Position numbers and translations under genes: made by a program. 64,000 nt of DNA from Paralvinella palmiformis (taxonomy: Eukaryota > Annelida > Polychaeta > Terebellida > Alvinellidae): assembly GCA_025642065.1 (NCBI GenBank), contig JAODUP010001289.1, positions 35,001 through 99,000 of the forward strand. Direction: 5' to 3'. The number at the start of each line of letters is the position of its first letter. Positions within the stretch are counted from its first letter, which is position 1. Shown piece after piece: positions 1-26,081 of the stretch. The notes below the pieces were generated by a model. That model was not told the DNA's origin. It searched no databases and saw only the letters and a list, made by a program, of their open reading frames with translations.

Positions 1-152
1 TTCTTTATATGTATTCATTCTTTGCACACACACACATACACACACGCAGTTTATATGTAGAAACAAAATTCTTACATTCATATTTTATTTTACCTATTCA
101 GAAACGTATATGATTATGGGCTAATCGACGAGAAGAATATAATAATACTAAC

Positions 153-3100
153 CCAAACGAATACACCAAACACTTATCTTGAGTCGGTTGATAAGAGCCA
201 GCCAAGCATATATCCCATCCACCGTCGGCATATTTACCTAGTCTCATCTGATTCAGGCATACATAGTCTACTCTATTAATTAACCTGAAATAAATTCATT
301 AAAATGTATATGTATGCGGTGTGCGACATTACTGCTCGACCGGGGCCAGTGTTTCCAGGCCCGGTATAGTAGCAGTGCCACAGTACTCTACCGGTCGGTC
401 TAGTGTCGATTTTAATGGGGAAAAACAATAAAAACGAGTACAGAGCTACCGTCTCTAACAGCTACCCATCAAATAACCAAAGACCCGACCTGTTTATTAA
501 ATTGTGACATATCAAACAACATCTGTGACCTGTATACTTATTGTATTTATCATTTACTTCTGTTCATGAATCTTTACCTTAGTATGTCAGCATATATACC
601 GTATGTATATAGTTCAGAAAATAAAGTCATTCATTCAACAAACAGACAAATACCCTCACTTGCGATAACCGGTCAAATCTTGGACACATGCCTTCTGGCT
701 ATGGATCAAATTAGCGTAACCTGGCAACGTCACAATCAACACTCGTAGCTTCCCAACTGACTAGTGTAATGAGTGTTATGGAAATTATCTGAATACTGTA
801 TATCTGTTTAATTTGGCGAATATGAAATAATGGCGAGTGACATAATATCGCCATCTTTCCTGTCGCCAAAATATTATGTTGTACAGAACTTCATATTATA
901 CTCTAAAACCACTACTTTGATAACACACCAAACATGTGTAATATTCTCATTCATTCAACGATCGGTTCACATGACAATGTATAATAAAACAATGACTCAC
1001 TTAAAGCTCATTCGTCCCTGGCATTTTCCCCGTCAGAATCACTCATAATTGCGATTAATAGTCCTGTTTTTTTCCAGCCATGTTTGAGAACATCAGTTTG
1101 TCGAGTAGCAAAATCAAATGCATAAAATAACCACCCTGCATGTAGAGGTTTGAGTTAGTGATCTTAAAGCTGAGTTGGGTGTCTGCAAGTTAGCGATTTG
1201 ATGTCTAGGAGTCACTGACTTGATCATTATACCAGGCATTGATTTTGTGTGAGAGATTTGTTCTAATTTATATTCGTTTGCTGAGAATAGAAAAATGATA
1301 TGAAAACATAAAATTGTACAACTTCCTATATATAGTTTGATGTAACCTTCTCGTCATATGAATTGCCATTTATCTTTAGCTTACATGTCAGTTATCTTTG
1401 TTGTCATTCAATCATGGCAATGGTTTGTCAATTACTAGTTCAGATCTGATTAGAATGGAATTACTCGTTACATAAAGACCAATGATCTAGTCTGCTTCAG
1501 ATTTGGTTATGGCTGGTGAATAACGGTGTGCTTTGAAATATGGTTTTCCTCGAATGGCCTAGAAAAGAAAGCAAAAACCAACTTTCCTGGCAAACCAAAA
1601 TTCGCCAGTTTTGCTATCACCAATATGTTCAAAATGACGAAATCGCCAAATTTTGCTATCGCTAAATTAAGCTGATCTAGAGTATGGAGATTAGCCTTTA
1701 AAACTAAGACATATGTGTTATGCCTACACACTAGATGTCTAAAAAATTATATTTCAATTACTGCCGTGTTTTCCAGGTAAACGACTTTGCTAAAAATGTG
1801 GAAATTTGTCAAAGGAGTGAAGGAGCCAACTGTACAGAAATTTAAATAATACATAAATTGGTTGTGTGGGTAGAAACGTCGCAACAAGTTTTGTATTTAA
1901 TGGATCAGTTTGAGTTTTTAGCCATGTGGATAATTAATTATGCGATAGTATATACACGCATGCTCAGTGAATGCAAACGGAGAGTGATGACGCCACAAAC
2001 AGCTTATGAATGATAGTATTTCACTGAGTAAAGGTACGTCGGAGTTTACTAAGAGACAAAGGATAATACCGAATATTCTTGCTGATTTCATATAAGGTTA
2101 TTGAATGCTTCCAGGAGACAAACTCCGCGTACGTACGAACGTGTACGAGCCGTTTTATTAAACCATTGTCAGTTAAAAGTATGTTATTTAAAAGGTTTTT
2201 AAATGTTTTAATCAATATATTTCACACAAAGAAAACAATATGTTGAAACTATATGGGATAAATCTGAAAAGGATATTGACAACCAAAGAATTACTTTTAC
2301 GTGTTTTGATGCATTGCAAACATGCCCGCGTAATTAACTCAGTGATCAACTCATGATGTCTCATTTTCATGGAGGTCTGAAATATGTAACTTTTGCACTC
2401 ACTCGGTCTAGTGTCAGCACAGCCAGTCTAGTGTTAAACTGTCCAGTAAGGCTATAAATTAGTTTCACACACTGTGTATGTGTAAATACTATGTGTGTTA
2501 CTGTATTGATGCAAATGGATCAAATTAGTGCATATTAATTTAGATATATTCGTTAATTTACAATGCAAGCGAAAGGCCCTAAGAATTTATTTGGGCTTCG
2601 AAAAGAACCATTTTTGTGGTATTGAAAATGCGCTTTCCTGTGGGTAACATACAGTTCCATTGCATACCAGGCTTTTATATTCTACCTCGTTGTGATTTTT
2701 GCCTCTTTCCGTTTTAAAGTTTTCGTCCATATTATCAATCTTCAACAGCCATCTACACGAAACCGCGTCTTTGTATCATTAACATAGCAAGACATTAATG
2801 GTCGGCCGGCATATCACAACAAGGACAACTGCTAAGGCAATGAGTTGTGACAGAAAACCAGTCAGTGTATGAAGGAATATTTCGATTGATATATGTGTAC
2901 ACAATAACTTTCAGCAATAAATTTACAGGTGTTATCTGTTGTTAACATTAGGGATCAATTTTAAAACTGTGACACCCACCGCCACCAAGAGAGATGATGC
3001 CGTAAAAGTTATAATTCGTTATCTCAGATCAAATACTTACCTATAAAACGCAAGTTCGGGATCTTCGCGAACGGCAGCGCCATTAAGGTTAAACGGTATC

Positions 3101-3464
3101 CATTCTCTGACAGGATATAAACCTTTTGGTAAGTTGACATAATTCGTTGATGTTGCTGTCTTACGCAGGCTGCCACCTTCGTTATAAACCTGCGCATGAC
3201 AACATCAACTTGATGATTCGCATCATTACAAATGGATCATTGTGTAATGATAGAACAAAATATATTACTCTCATAATGATTAATGAATAACGTAAGTTGT
3301 TAAAAAACACAGCCTAAACATACCTGCTCATATTCAGTATTAATATGTTTTGTCTCAAAAATCTCTCGTACCGTATCCTTTACATCGTAGATTGATATCA
3401 CAATAAACATAGAACAAAGTACACCAACAAGAAACAAAGCTGGTATGTAGATGGAGTTATTCAT
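153..3464 (-). CDS. METTL24-like membrane-anchored methyltransferase-family protein, 5' three coding exons (partial)
   Basis: Three exons on the minus strand join in frame: 3464-3324 (ATG start, 47 codons), 3189-3041 and 284-153. Donors are GTATGT, GTAAGT and GTTAGT, and the acceptors read CAG. Residues 8-25 form one hydrophobic segment (PALFLVGVLCSMFIVISI) after a short polar N-terminus, which suggests a signal anchor of a type II Golgi or secretory protein. The third exon contains DGGWDIC followed by CLVYSFG. I recall this motif pair from the METTL24-like family, in which it begins the methyltransferase domain; that is knowledge of the family, not a search. The last visible donor is at 152, so the catalytic core lies to the left of the window. 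Intron 2 is about 2.8 kb. The phase-2 junction (AG|G) between exons 2 and 3 supports the model. Exon structure is fairly certain; family assignment is moderate. Confidence 0.62.
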
Positions 3465-3472
3465 CTGAAGAA

Positions 3473-3477
<5 letters not shown>

Positions 3478-3529
<52 letters not shown>
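3478..3529. repeat. (AT)n microsatellite
   Basis: About 50 bp of perfect AT dinucleotides directly upstream of the METTL24-like start codon, within its presumed 5' flank. Confidence 0.95.
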
Positions 3530-3533
<4 letters not shown>

Positions 3534-4476
3534 CTATTATGAATATTTACTTTTCCAGATAATTAATATTATATTCAACAGATATATGTACACTAGCAGA
3601 CTATACGGAAACGTAATCCATCTGTATATGTATTAGTTTGTGTATGTATTTTCTGGTTTACGCATGTGTGTGTGTGTGTGTGTGCGTATGCCTGTGGCTG
3701 AGCATCACATAGCATAATCCTAACCCATCCATACATACACCCTGGCATAGTCAAACACCTAGCCAAGCCGAGAAGAAAGTGTTCATATCATTATAGACAC
3801 GCACGTACATCAATTGTCAAATCAAAAGCAAACACTTTCAAATGAATGGTTCCCTTTTATTAACAGAAAAATCGCTCCTATTTTTCTATGCTGACAGGTT
3901 GAAATATTTATTTAAACTTTCATTGTTGAAATATTTTTCTCTTTCAGATTGATATTTTTTAGTCATTTTTAGGTGGTGCTTTTGAGCATCATTCAGCTAT
4001 ATTACATGACTGGGAAATTCTTATCACATGTGATTACAATTTTAGCATAATAAAGTATGTGAAATGAAAATAGGTTGTTGTGTACGTTGGTTAAATGAGG
4101 TGTTATCTGTTGGTTAAATCAGTTACATGTGAATTTTTTCATGTACTACGTGTCTACTGCATATTTACTCTGTGACTTATCAAAATGAGGAATACACCAG
4201 AATAAATGAATTGAAAAGACTTAAAACAATTTATTATGAAGCAAAAACTAAATAAATATTGAAAACAATTATATAACACTATAATATAAAAAATCCACAG
4301 CAAACCAAATCTAAGTAATCTATAATGAACCCCAACCTACACTAACAAGATAACTGTTTATAATAATTAAGTAAAAACTATTAACATACACACAGCTATA
4401 GAAAAATTAGTATAAAAGAAATAAAATAACAACACAGCATAATCGAACTAAACAATATGACTTAAAGATATAGCTT

Positions 4477-4479
<3 letters not shown>
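3530..4479. other. AT-rich intergenic stretch, no gene seen
   Basis: No ORF with recognisable content and no splice-linked exon was found. It contains a short GT run near 3666-3684 and AT-rich filler. The promoter of the minus-strand METTL24-like gene should lie in the left part, but no clear core element stands out. Confidence 0.5.

Positions 4480-4522
<43 letters not shown>
4480..4522. repeat. (AT)n microsatellite
   Basis: Uninterrupted AT dinucleotides. Confidence 0.95.
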
Positions 4523-4531
<9 letters not shown>

Positions 4532-4804
4532 CACGGAAATACGCGTGCCAAAATACAATAATTATACACAATGCAATTAGATCTACGATCTGATTCTATA
4601 TCATACGGTTGCTCAATTAAAACACTTTAAATCTGAGAAAATCATTCAACAATATGTTACTGACACAACTAATTCAACAAATCTGACGAAAGTATTTAAT
4701 TCCTAGTGTATTCCTTGATACCACACGGAAATGTTGGCATTAAGTTAATCTGGTGTATATAGTAAAAAACAGCATTAAGTCAAAGCGGATTTGACTTAAT
4801 ACAT

Positions 4805-4810
<6 letters not shown>

Positions 4811-4870
<60 letters not shown>
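4811..4870. repeat. (AT)n microsatellite
   Basis: About 60 bp of AT dinucleotides, directly abutting the left edge of a decayed mobile-element ORF. Confidence 0.95.
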
Positions 4871-4872
<2 letters not shown>

Positions 4873-4873
4873 A

Positions 4874-5465
4874 GTGGTACTGGTAAGCTGTAGAGACACA
4901 TGTGGCCTGCTGCTTCTGATGCACTTCATGTCAGTAATTGAAGTGTGGATGATCGCTGGGTCAGCCAAGAAGCAAACATGTTACCCTGTACATGAGGTAT
5001 CTCAACGACTAACACAGCCTATGAAAGACAACCTACTCAGCTTCCGTGCACTGACAGGCTGTGTCACTACTTCAGCCTTTAGTGGTCATGGGAAGAAATC
5101 CTGCTGGAAACCATTCCAGAAGCACTCACTTCTTGTCATCGGAACAGCCAACCACCAACCATGCCAAACTGCAGCTGTTTGGCAAGGCCAAGAATGGTCT
5201 GGAGATGTTGCCTCCAACTAGAGATGCTCTGGAACATCATGTAATACGTGCCAGCTACCAGGGAAAGATCTGGTTGCAAGCAAACAAAGAACACATAGAT
5301 GTTCTACCGCAGTTGCCACCACGACAGCAGTCTGGACAAGACTCCCCCCATACCCGATGTCTGCGTGGAATTGGTGACATGCAGCTGCCCGATGTTCCTG
5401 CTTCAAGAAGCACATGCAGTGCATTGCTTTATGTGTATGTGATGTAGTCGGTTGTTGCAACCCAG
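4874..5465 (+). pseudogene. decayed mobile-element ORF (GCxTTSAF / HGKKSCWK family)
   Basis: Two overlapping plus-strand frames carry parts of one ancestral protein. The first (from 4874) contains LLSFRALTGC, TTSAFSGHGKKSCWK and a run of basic and aromatic residues. The second (to 5447) continues with LFGKAKNGLEMLPPTRDALE and KIWLQANKEH. The end reads as a cysteine-rich tail (CVELVTCSC, then GCCNP in another frame). At least two frameshifts separate these pieces, so the copy is dead. I recognise this text as an ORF found in many copies in invertebrate genomes, usually unnamed, and take it to be of mobile-element origin. I cannot give it a superfamily. It starts right after an AT microsatellite. 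Confidence 0.5.
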
Positions 5466-6079
5466 CAGGACAATAGACATTTTAATACTTTGCCCTTTAC
5501 TGTACCCTAGTTATATGTGTATAAACAATTGTATTAAAATAGCTTTAAATATGATAATTATATTTTTAAAAGGACTTAAAGAGCATAAATAGCTTCAGCA
5601 TATGCATAAACATACAAATATAAGCCAATATTATTCAAATCAAATGAATACAAGCAAAGTTATATCCAAATTTTTTAAACTGGCTGCCATCTTGGAAAAA
5701 GTGACCGCCATCTTGGGTTTTCAAATGTTCACTTATTTGGATTTGACGAATGCCTCAAAATATTTTTGAGACAGTTATCATGCTTCTAGTGCAATCATAA
5801 ACTACTTAGACAAATAAAATTGTATAAACGGCATTTATTACCTTAGTGGCCATTATGACTGAAAATGACCGTGAAACTCAAAATTGATAATGACATCCAC
5901 TCACATCAATTTTTCCATCCTATGGGTGATTGATTCCACGTAGATGTCTGCTATTAACGAACAATACCGTTACAAAATATGTTTGAGGTTTTAGCCTCGT
6001 GCCTACTATTGCCGTCTCAAAAATGAACATCAACCATACCTGGAATCATCACTCTTGATTGCGAAAATGCATAGAATAT

Positions 6080-7305
6080 TTGTGTCAGAAGAGCCTGCTC
6101 TTGCGCGCACTGTCCAATAGTGGCTATACAAATACATATTTGGCTATGACTTCAATATTTCCTTCCGGTTCCCAAGAAGCGACATATGTGGCAAATGTGA
6201 ATTACATCAGGTCAGCATTAAAATCGCTGAAATCGCTGGTATTGCTGCTCAGGTGCACAAGCTGAAGGTTGCACACGAATTTCATATCAGAAAGGCCGAG
6301 GAGGTCTTTAACGTTCAGATGCGTGAGGCAACTGAAACTGCCAAGGCCATGGGAGATGCTTGTGACACAGCAGTGATTTCCATGGATTATTAAAAGAACC
6401 TGCCTCTACCACTCACTGGAGTTGGACAGGGGTACTTCAAACGACAACTCTCTGGATACATAACTTCTGCATACACGACAACGTGAATGATCGGGACACC
6501 ACGTTTCTTTATGCAGAACATTACGCCACAAAGGGTCCTAACGAGGTGATCTCCCTCCTGGACTACTACATCTCGTCACTTCCTCCAACTATCAAGAACG
6601 TATGCTCGTTCACTGACAACTGCTTCTGGCAGAACAAAAATCGCTTCCTCATAGCACATCTGCAAATTCTAGTTAACGCTAATGTGTGTGACATCCAAGT
6701 GAGTTAGCCCATACCAGGGCATAGGCGAATGCCGTGTGACCGCAACTTTGACGTATAGAGAGAAAAAAGGAATAAAAACAGATAAGTGGCTAAACCATAG
6801 GAGTACGTATCTTTTTTTTTTAAACACAGATAAACAGTGCCCGTTCAGTGTTGTGTATGTATAACACTCCTTGACTGATTATATGGAACCTGAAGGTACA
6901 CCAATAGTGAGAGTACATGATTATAAAACCGCTTATAATCTACTCATCAAAGCACCAACCGGTATCTCGACGATAAGAGGCCTTCTTTTCAAACGGGATC
7001 AGATCCCTCTCAGTCGACTGTCTATGACTGGAGATTGCCGGGAAAATGTTAACATTTTGAAGAGAGTTAACGAACAAGCTCCACTGAATGTCGCACGCCG
7101 AGAGGTGCTGCATTCTTATCGGGACTTCCTGCCTATCAAATCTGCCAACCTGCATGATGTGCAGGTTCTACTCAACCATATCCGCATACCAGACTCGGTT
7201 ACTTTCTACCAACATTTGACTGCCATTGAAAATGTTCACGACAGTGGTGCTGATGATGAGGAGGAAGGCGTTGAATCGATAGGTTCACTGGTTCAATACA
7301 AATGA
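6080..7305 (+). pseudogene. decayed DDE-like transposase ORF (DNCxxQNKNRF type)
   Basis: Fragments in several frames line up as one protein: CGKCELHQVSIKIAEIAG near 6190, a helical K/E-rich stretch, ISMDY followed by a TAA, then KNLPLPLTG near 6395. A frame change is followed by NDRDTTFLYAEHYATKGPNE (6483-6543) and DNCFWQNKNRFLIAHLQ (to about 6680). The C-terminal part is at 6871-7305, ending in an acidic DDEEE tail. The motif order FLYAEH...KGPNEVISLLDYYI...DNC..QNKNRF belongs to a transposase-like family widespread in invertebrates (possibly the DUF7869 type, recalled and not checked). The internal stop, frame changes and a non-coding gap at 6707-6870 show decay. The 6871-7305 part is still open for 144 codons. 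Confidence 0.6.
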
Positions 7306-7327
7306 CAGTGTCGTTGGACCTTTAAAG

Positions 7328-7520
7328 TATATCTGTCCGTATGTCTGTCTGTCTGTCCATCCATCTGCCGTCCATCCGTCCGTCCATGTTTCTATCCATC
7401 TGCCGTCCCTCTGTCAGACTGTCTGTCCGTCCGTCCGTCCGTCCGTTGGTCCGTCCGTCCGCCTCTCAGCAGTGCCGTCTTCTTGTCTGTCCGTCCGTCT
7501 GTCCGTCACTCACTCACCCA
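7328..7520. repeat. imperfect GTCC/GTCT tetranucleotide array
   Basis: A degenerate run of GTCC, GTCT and CCAT units starts right after the stop of the decayed transposase. The 96-codon ORF across it is low-complexity translation, not a gene. Confidence 0.85.
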
Positions 7521-7639
7521 ATTTGTCTATCTGTATTGTTTTCTATCTGTTTTTCTTTAGTAATCAGTTGGATATCACTTTTATGTAGGATGTGCAGAGT
7601 TGAGGCTCTTCAAGTGAATAAAAGCATTTAAGTCCATTA

Positions 7640-9033
7640 CGTTTTTGTCCAGTGCATTTAAGATATACACTTTTAAGAAGTTGAAAGTTTCGTGGTGTTT
7701 CGTGAGTAATGGGGAATAATCTAAACTATTAAAAGCAATGACATTTTTCTATAATATGATCTTACAGAGCTTTGAACTATTAAACTATTATTATCTCAAT
7801 TTGACGTTTTTTACGTAGCCACATTTAGTACTAGGCTTAGGGGTCTTCAATTCTACCAAATTTATTTCATAGATTTTATCAATCCATTCCCTGGTCATAA
7901 CACACCACAAACATTAATTGGTCACACGTCAGATGTCACTACCGTTCACAATGATATTAACAAAATTAAAACGATGTTTTTCGGTGTTAAACTCACCACC
8001 TTACATAGATTAGCACAAAACTGACCCAAAATAATTAAAAAAATTCTAGTATACCCACCATCTATAATTTTCTATTGCTCAGACCCCATCACCCATGTAT
8101 TATTAATAAAATTTCCGCCCATGACTCCCATATAGTTCTAACTGGAATAGCCCGTAGAAGAACATGATATCTATGTAACGAGATAATCTGACATTTCTTG
8201 TTGTACAACTTTTGATTATGTACATCTCTCATGATGTATCGTATTTAATGTCATCGCGTAAATATCAGTAAGGGTGAAAATAACATAAATAATGATGAGC
8301 TAGAAATAGTTCTCAACCACGACAGCTTCATCATCGACTTTGTTTACTAGCTGATTCACCTTTAGCCTCGTTCTGTTGTCGCTCATGAATATTTATGAAG
8401 TATTGTTTAAAAGACGGTCTGTAGACTTTCTTTTAGGGTGAAGTTCGGGGAGGATGAAAGAGAGGGAGATTGGGAACAGACAAGAGTGATGGAGTGAGTA
8501 TTTTGTTTAACCTGGGTGCTGATCACACCTGGGAAATATGGTGGATGGAAAACTCCTTACGTAATATAAGATAATCATCCGACAAACGTATTATTTTGAA
8601 TAGAACCCATAATCTCGATGTGTTCAGTGCAGCACCTTAAACGCTGAGCTATCTTATATCAACAGAGATGACTGAATTTGGAAAGGAAACTGAACAGAAG
8701 AAGAACGCAACAATCGTTTGTAGTCTGATGAAATTTGTAATCTAACACTCGCCTATTACTTTAACATTTCAATTATTTGTCATCGGCACGTTAGCAGATT
8801 TACTAGCTTGATCATGGTCTGTTTTGAGTTTTAGCTGATCGATTGTGATGTTTCTATCTTGTTACATAACATTCCACATGTTGAAGATATTCTTAAATAA
8901 ATAGGTTATCTATTCTAATAGGAATCTGTTCTAATTGTGAAATGATGCACTAGATCTGATTACAGCAGTCTTTTTATAAATCTAGAGATGCAACAAATGT
9001 CTAGTCAGCGAAGATCTTTAACCTTTGGACCAC
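7640..9033. other. intergenic, nothing recognised
   Basis: About 1.4 kb with no ORF of meaning, no array and no recognisable element on either strand. Confidence 0.5.
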
Positions 9034-9229
9034 GCCTCCGTGGTCTAAATGGTATCGTGTTGAATCACAGATCACTGCCACTTGAGTTCGAGTCTCGCCG
9101 TGGGCATATCTGAAGATTGTTTCATCTTTGACTTCGCTTAATTACCTTTGGAGGTCGCTCGGCCCATTTAGCCTACTATGTACACAAAGGTAGCCGTAAA
9201 ACACCAATCACCAATCATCATCATTATCA
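9034..9229 (+). mobile_element. tRNA-derived SINE, family A
   Basis: The head is tRNA-like, with an A box TGGTCTAAATGG and a B box GTTCGAGTCTC 30-45 bp downstream. The body (cttcgcttaattacctttgg, then ggtcgctcggcccatttagc) is shared with at least eight other places in this window. The 3' end reads tagccgtaaaac and runs into CAATC/ATC repeats. About 196 bp, near full length. Confidence 0.8.
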
Positions 9230-9382
9230 CGTCCGTGCCTGATTCAACCTTTGCAACACTCTTCTTTCCGTCAAAACTAGCCGTTAATAGTACGAGTTTC
9301 GTGTATAAAAGTTATTATCTTTCGGCTTGATCCAAATAGCTCATGGAAGGAACCATTATTAAGATCAAGTATTTTAATCCTT

Positions 9383-9384
<2 letters not shown>

Positions 9385-9430
<46 letters not shown>
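9385..9430. repeat. (AT)n microsatellite
   Basis: Uninterrupted AT dinucleotides, about 45 bp. Confidence 0.95.
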
Positions 9431-9431
<1 letters not shown>

Positions 9432-9624
9432 CGCAATCGATATGAACCTATTCACATTTTAGATAAGCTCTCGTGTCTTCTTTTACTTTCTAGTGCCGAC
9501 GAAAGTTTTCAGTTATCCACGAAACTCTTTGGTTGTGTTTGCCCATAGCATGAAACCATTATCGTCTCAATAACTGATTTATTGGGGATTTGTTATTTTT
9601 CAATTGTTAAGTAGGGTGCATACA

Positions 9625-9808
9625 TAGCCTTACTTGTAGCGCGGTTGGCGACAGATCTATAGCGTCTGGGTTCAAACCCCCGCCGGGCTATGTAAGAAGG
9701 GTGTTTCATCATTCACTTCGCCTCATTACCATTGGAGGTCGTTCGGCCCATTTAGCCTACCTTGTGCACAAAAGTGGCTGTAAAACAGCAACATTTACAT
9801 TTACATTT
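9625..9808 (+). mobile_element. tRNA-derived SINE, family A body with a variant head
   Basis: The B box is GGTTCAAACCCC within a tRNA-like head that differs from the 9034 copy. The body is the same family A segment (cttcgcctcattaccattgg, cggcccatttagcctacc, ttgtgcacaaaagtgg), ending in TTTACA repeats. The copy shows that one body has been coupled to different tRNA-like heads. Confidence 0.7.
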
Positions 9809-9809
9809 C

Positions 9810-10773
9810 CAATCGTTAGGTTGGTCACGAATTGCAGTTTCTGGATCAAACAGTCATCGGGATCTTCACCATTAATGACAACATCACAAGTATTACGCTG
9901 ATATACACAAAAAGGCTATTCTACCATCTGAATATTAATCCCATGGGAAAATTGCTGAATTTGTATGAAAAGGGCTCAGACTGCTTTACACTGTACAATA
10001 AAGCTCATTATAAATAGTGTAGTAAGTTGTACCTACCCCTCATTTAAATCAATGCCCACAACCGAAACGTTCAAACGCTTGATGGATCAAAATGGTTACT
10101 AAAGATTCAGCTTCTCTGTCAGAAATGTGATGATCAAAGATGGCTTAATGGAAGGTTTTAAGTTGTACTTCGTATCAGCATACATACTGCAATGTATAGA
10201 AGCACGAGATAGTGTTACCAAATGTGAATTACGTAACGCAGCCATTCTTCTTGGTTTGGTTATTGCTTGATGAATCCATATTTTTCAATTTTCTTCAAGT
10301 GTAGTTTCCTTAACAGGTCAATGACACTAGCGGAATAAACACTGGCTTACGTCCCCGATTTCCCCTTCGACGGGCTTTTTGGATTGCAGCTATTAGTTGA
10401 ATAAACATTATTGGACAATCTAGCATCTGACTGTACACCTTGTAGCCGGTTTCCGCATCATTGAACAGGTAGCGGGTGAACATCGGCGTTACTGGCTGTT
10501 CCATAACATACACCGTTTTTGTTGTTTCATATTGTTGGCAGTTATTTAAAACTCGATTATATAATTATTACTGGAGATGGTTAGCAAATGAGACAAATAA
10601 AACATTCGTGTATTGATGTACAGTGAGCTGACACTGTACCCACATTCGCTCCCACCTGCAATGTCATATTTCCAGCTGCTTCCTTTTGATAAAAGGTAGA
10701 ATAAATGACGGATACTACTAACTGATTAGTTAAAATAGATTTAATACTTTTTGTTAAATTAATCATTATATGT

Positions 10774-10776
<3 letters not shown>
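9810..10776. other. intergenic, one unassigned minus-strand ORF
   Basis: A 67-codon minus-strand ORF at 10513-10310 has a non-repetitive composition (FNDAETGYKVYSQML, then a KARRRGNRGRK stretch) but no matching splice partner that I can find. It could be an exon or a mobile-element scrap. Nothing else is seen. Confidence 0.3.

Positions 10777-10850
<74 letters not shown>
10777..10850. repeat. (AT)n microsatellite
   Basis: One of the longest AT runs in the window, about 74 bp, starting as GTATAT. Confidence 0.95.
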
Positions 10851-10852
<2 letters not shown>

Positions 10853-11416
10853 TTAAATAATAACCATGATAATTACGTGCATTAACAATTACATAAATCG
10901 TTTAGAAGAGAGATATCAAATACAAGTTTATATACATTAACTTTCATCAGGAAGGGTTCCTGTGACCTTTTTTAATTGTCAAGTCAATTTGCATCATCAT
11001 AAAGCTTAAACGCCAGACGTTTTAGGCAGAAAGCAGCGAAAGTATTTCAAAAACATATCGATATATTTTGAGTAACTGCTATATTGCGATAATCAAGCAC
11101 AATATAGTATTTAGACTAGTTGTAGTTATTTTCATAAGCTGAGTTGGAAACACTCTAACTAATATTAAACATGCGTCAAACTAGCACAGTTCTTTGTTGA
11201 AGTTACAGGAATCTCAGTCTAAACTAACGGTAACACGTTTTCAGACGTTTTCGCTGTGAGACAGCCCGTAGACTGTTACATTGTGACGAATAAGGCGGAG
11301 TGTGAATAGGGCGTGTACAAGTGATCTGTCGTTTGTGACCGGACCACGTTGTGTATCTTTAAAATACAATGAGGGAACTGAATTAATGTGGAGTAACGCT
11401 GTGTTATGCTGCAGTC

Positions 11417-24788
<13,372 letters not shown>

Positions 24789-24861
24789 TTAATTGGCCGC
24801 GATAACGTATTTTTGCGGAAGGCCACCCCTTGATGCTCCGTGACCGACTCGTCTCTTGCTT

Positions 24862-24867
24862 AATAAA
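24862..24867 (+). terminator. poly(A) signal AATAAA of the collagen gene
   Basis: AATAAA lies 74 nt after the TAG stop, followed by a GT/G-rich stretch at 24890-24907 that could be the downstream element. Confidence 0.7.
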
Positions 24868-25003
24868 GCTTTCTTTTAATGAGCCTTACCGGGGAGGGGG
24901 GGGGGGTATTTGCCGTACATTGTTTGTTATTGACATACTCTGTTTGGTGTTTAAGTTATAAATAAATAATTTAAAAAAGAGGCATTTCCTCGTTACTGAC
25001 AGG

Positions 25004-25373
<370 letters not shown>

Positions 25374-25399
25374 ATTTAGCCATATATAATAAGGGCATA

Positions 25400-26080
25400 T
25401 AGAACAATAACGTGTCGTGTCGGCCAGTATCGACCAAAGTGGGCATTAGTCGGAGGCGTCTGCATGCCAATTACCACATTCAGAAATTGCGGCTTGCTAC
25501 ATTTAAACTTTGACGACTTTACTAGTCGGGTTGAAGGATCCTTTAATATCGGATCAATTTGTATAATTTAAGGACTATCTTTTAATCGTGGAACCCTGCA
25601 TTACTCTAAAATCGCTACGTATGAGGAAAAAAATATGTGAATTTCGTTTGTTTTAAATGTACTTTAGAAAGGAATGAAATTACATCGATTAATACTGAAG
25701 TTCCCGCTTGTATCGATACTCTACAATGTGTATCGAATACTTGAAGTGAACCGACCACGTGATACTATTAATTAATTACAAGCTATCAGATTTATTACAA
25801 AGCTGTCGTAATGTTCCTATACACAGTCAATCGAAGCTGTATTAAATAACCAGTTAGCTGTATATATCGATCTCGATAAGTGTCTACTGTCTTTGTCGCA
25901 CTTAATCCCTATCTCGATGAATAATAATCGACATGGATTTTATTTAATTCTAGCTGCCTTTGCATCAACTCCTGTCCGTTTTATAATCGCTGTGTTCTCC
26001 TTCACATAAAATAGATTATTAAATCGAGACATAACATCAGCTAGGTGACATTGCAAATCAATGATACGTATTTTATTATT
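25400..26080. other. intergenic, nothing recognised
   Basis: AT-rich, with no gene, array or recognised element; contains an attaattaatt-like palindromic stretch near 25770. Confidence 0.5.
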
Positions 26081-26081
26081 A

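Noticed and set aside
1507..1731. Minus ORF with IAKFGDF / IAKLANF repeats
   Set aside because: Derived from a short imperfect DNA repeat; no splice context linking it to the METTL24-like gene.
7328..7631. 96-codon ORF rich in S, P, R
   Set aside because: Low-complexity translation of the GTCC/GTCT array.
9034..9110. Functional tRNA gene
   Set aside because: A and B boxes are present, but the body continues into a SINE shared across the window, and acceptor-stem pairing is poor. The same holds for the other tRNA-like heads.
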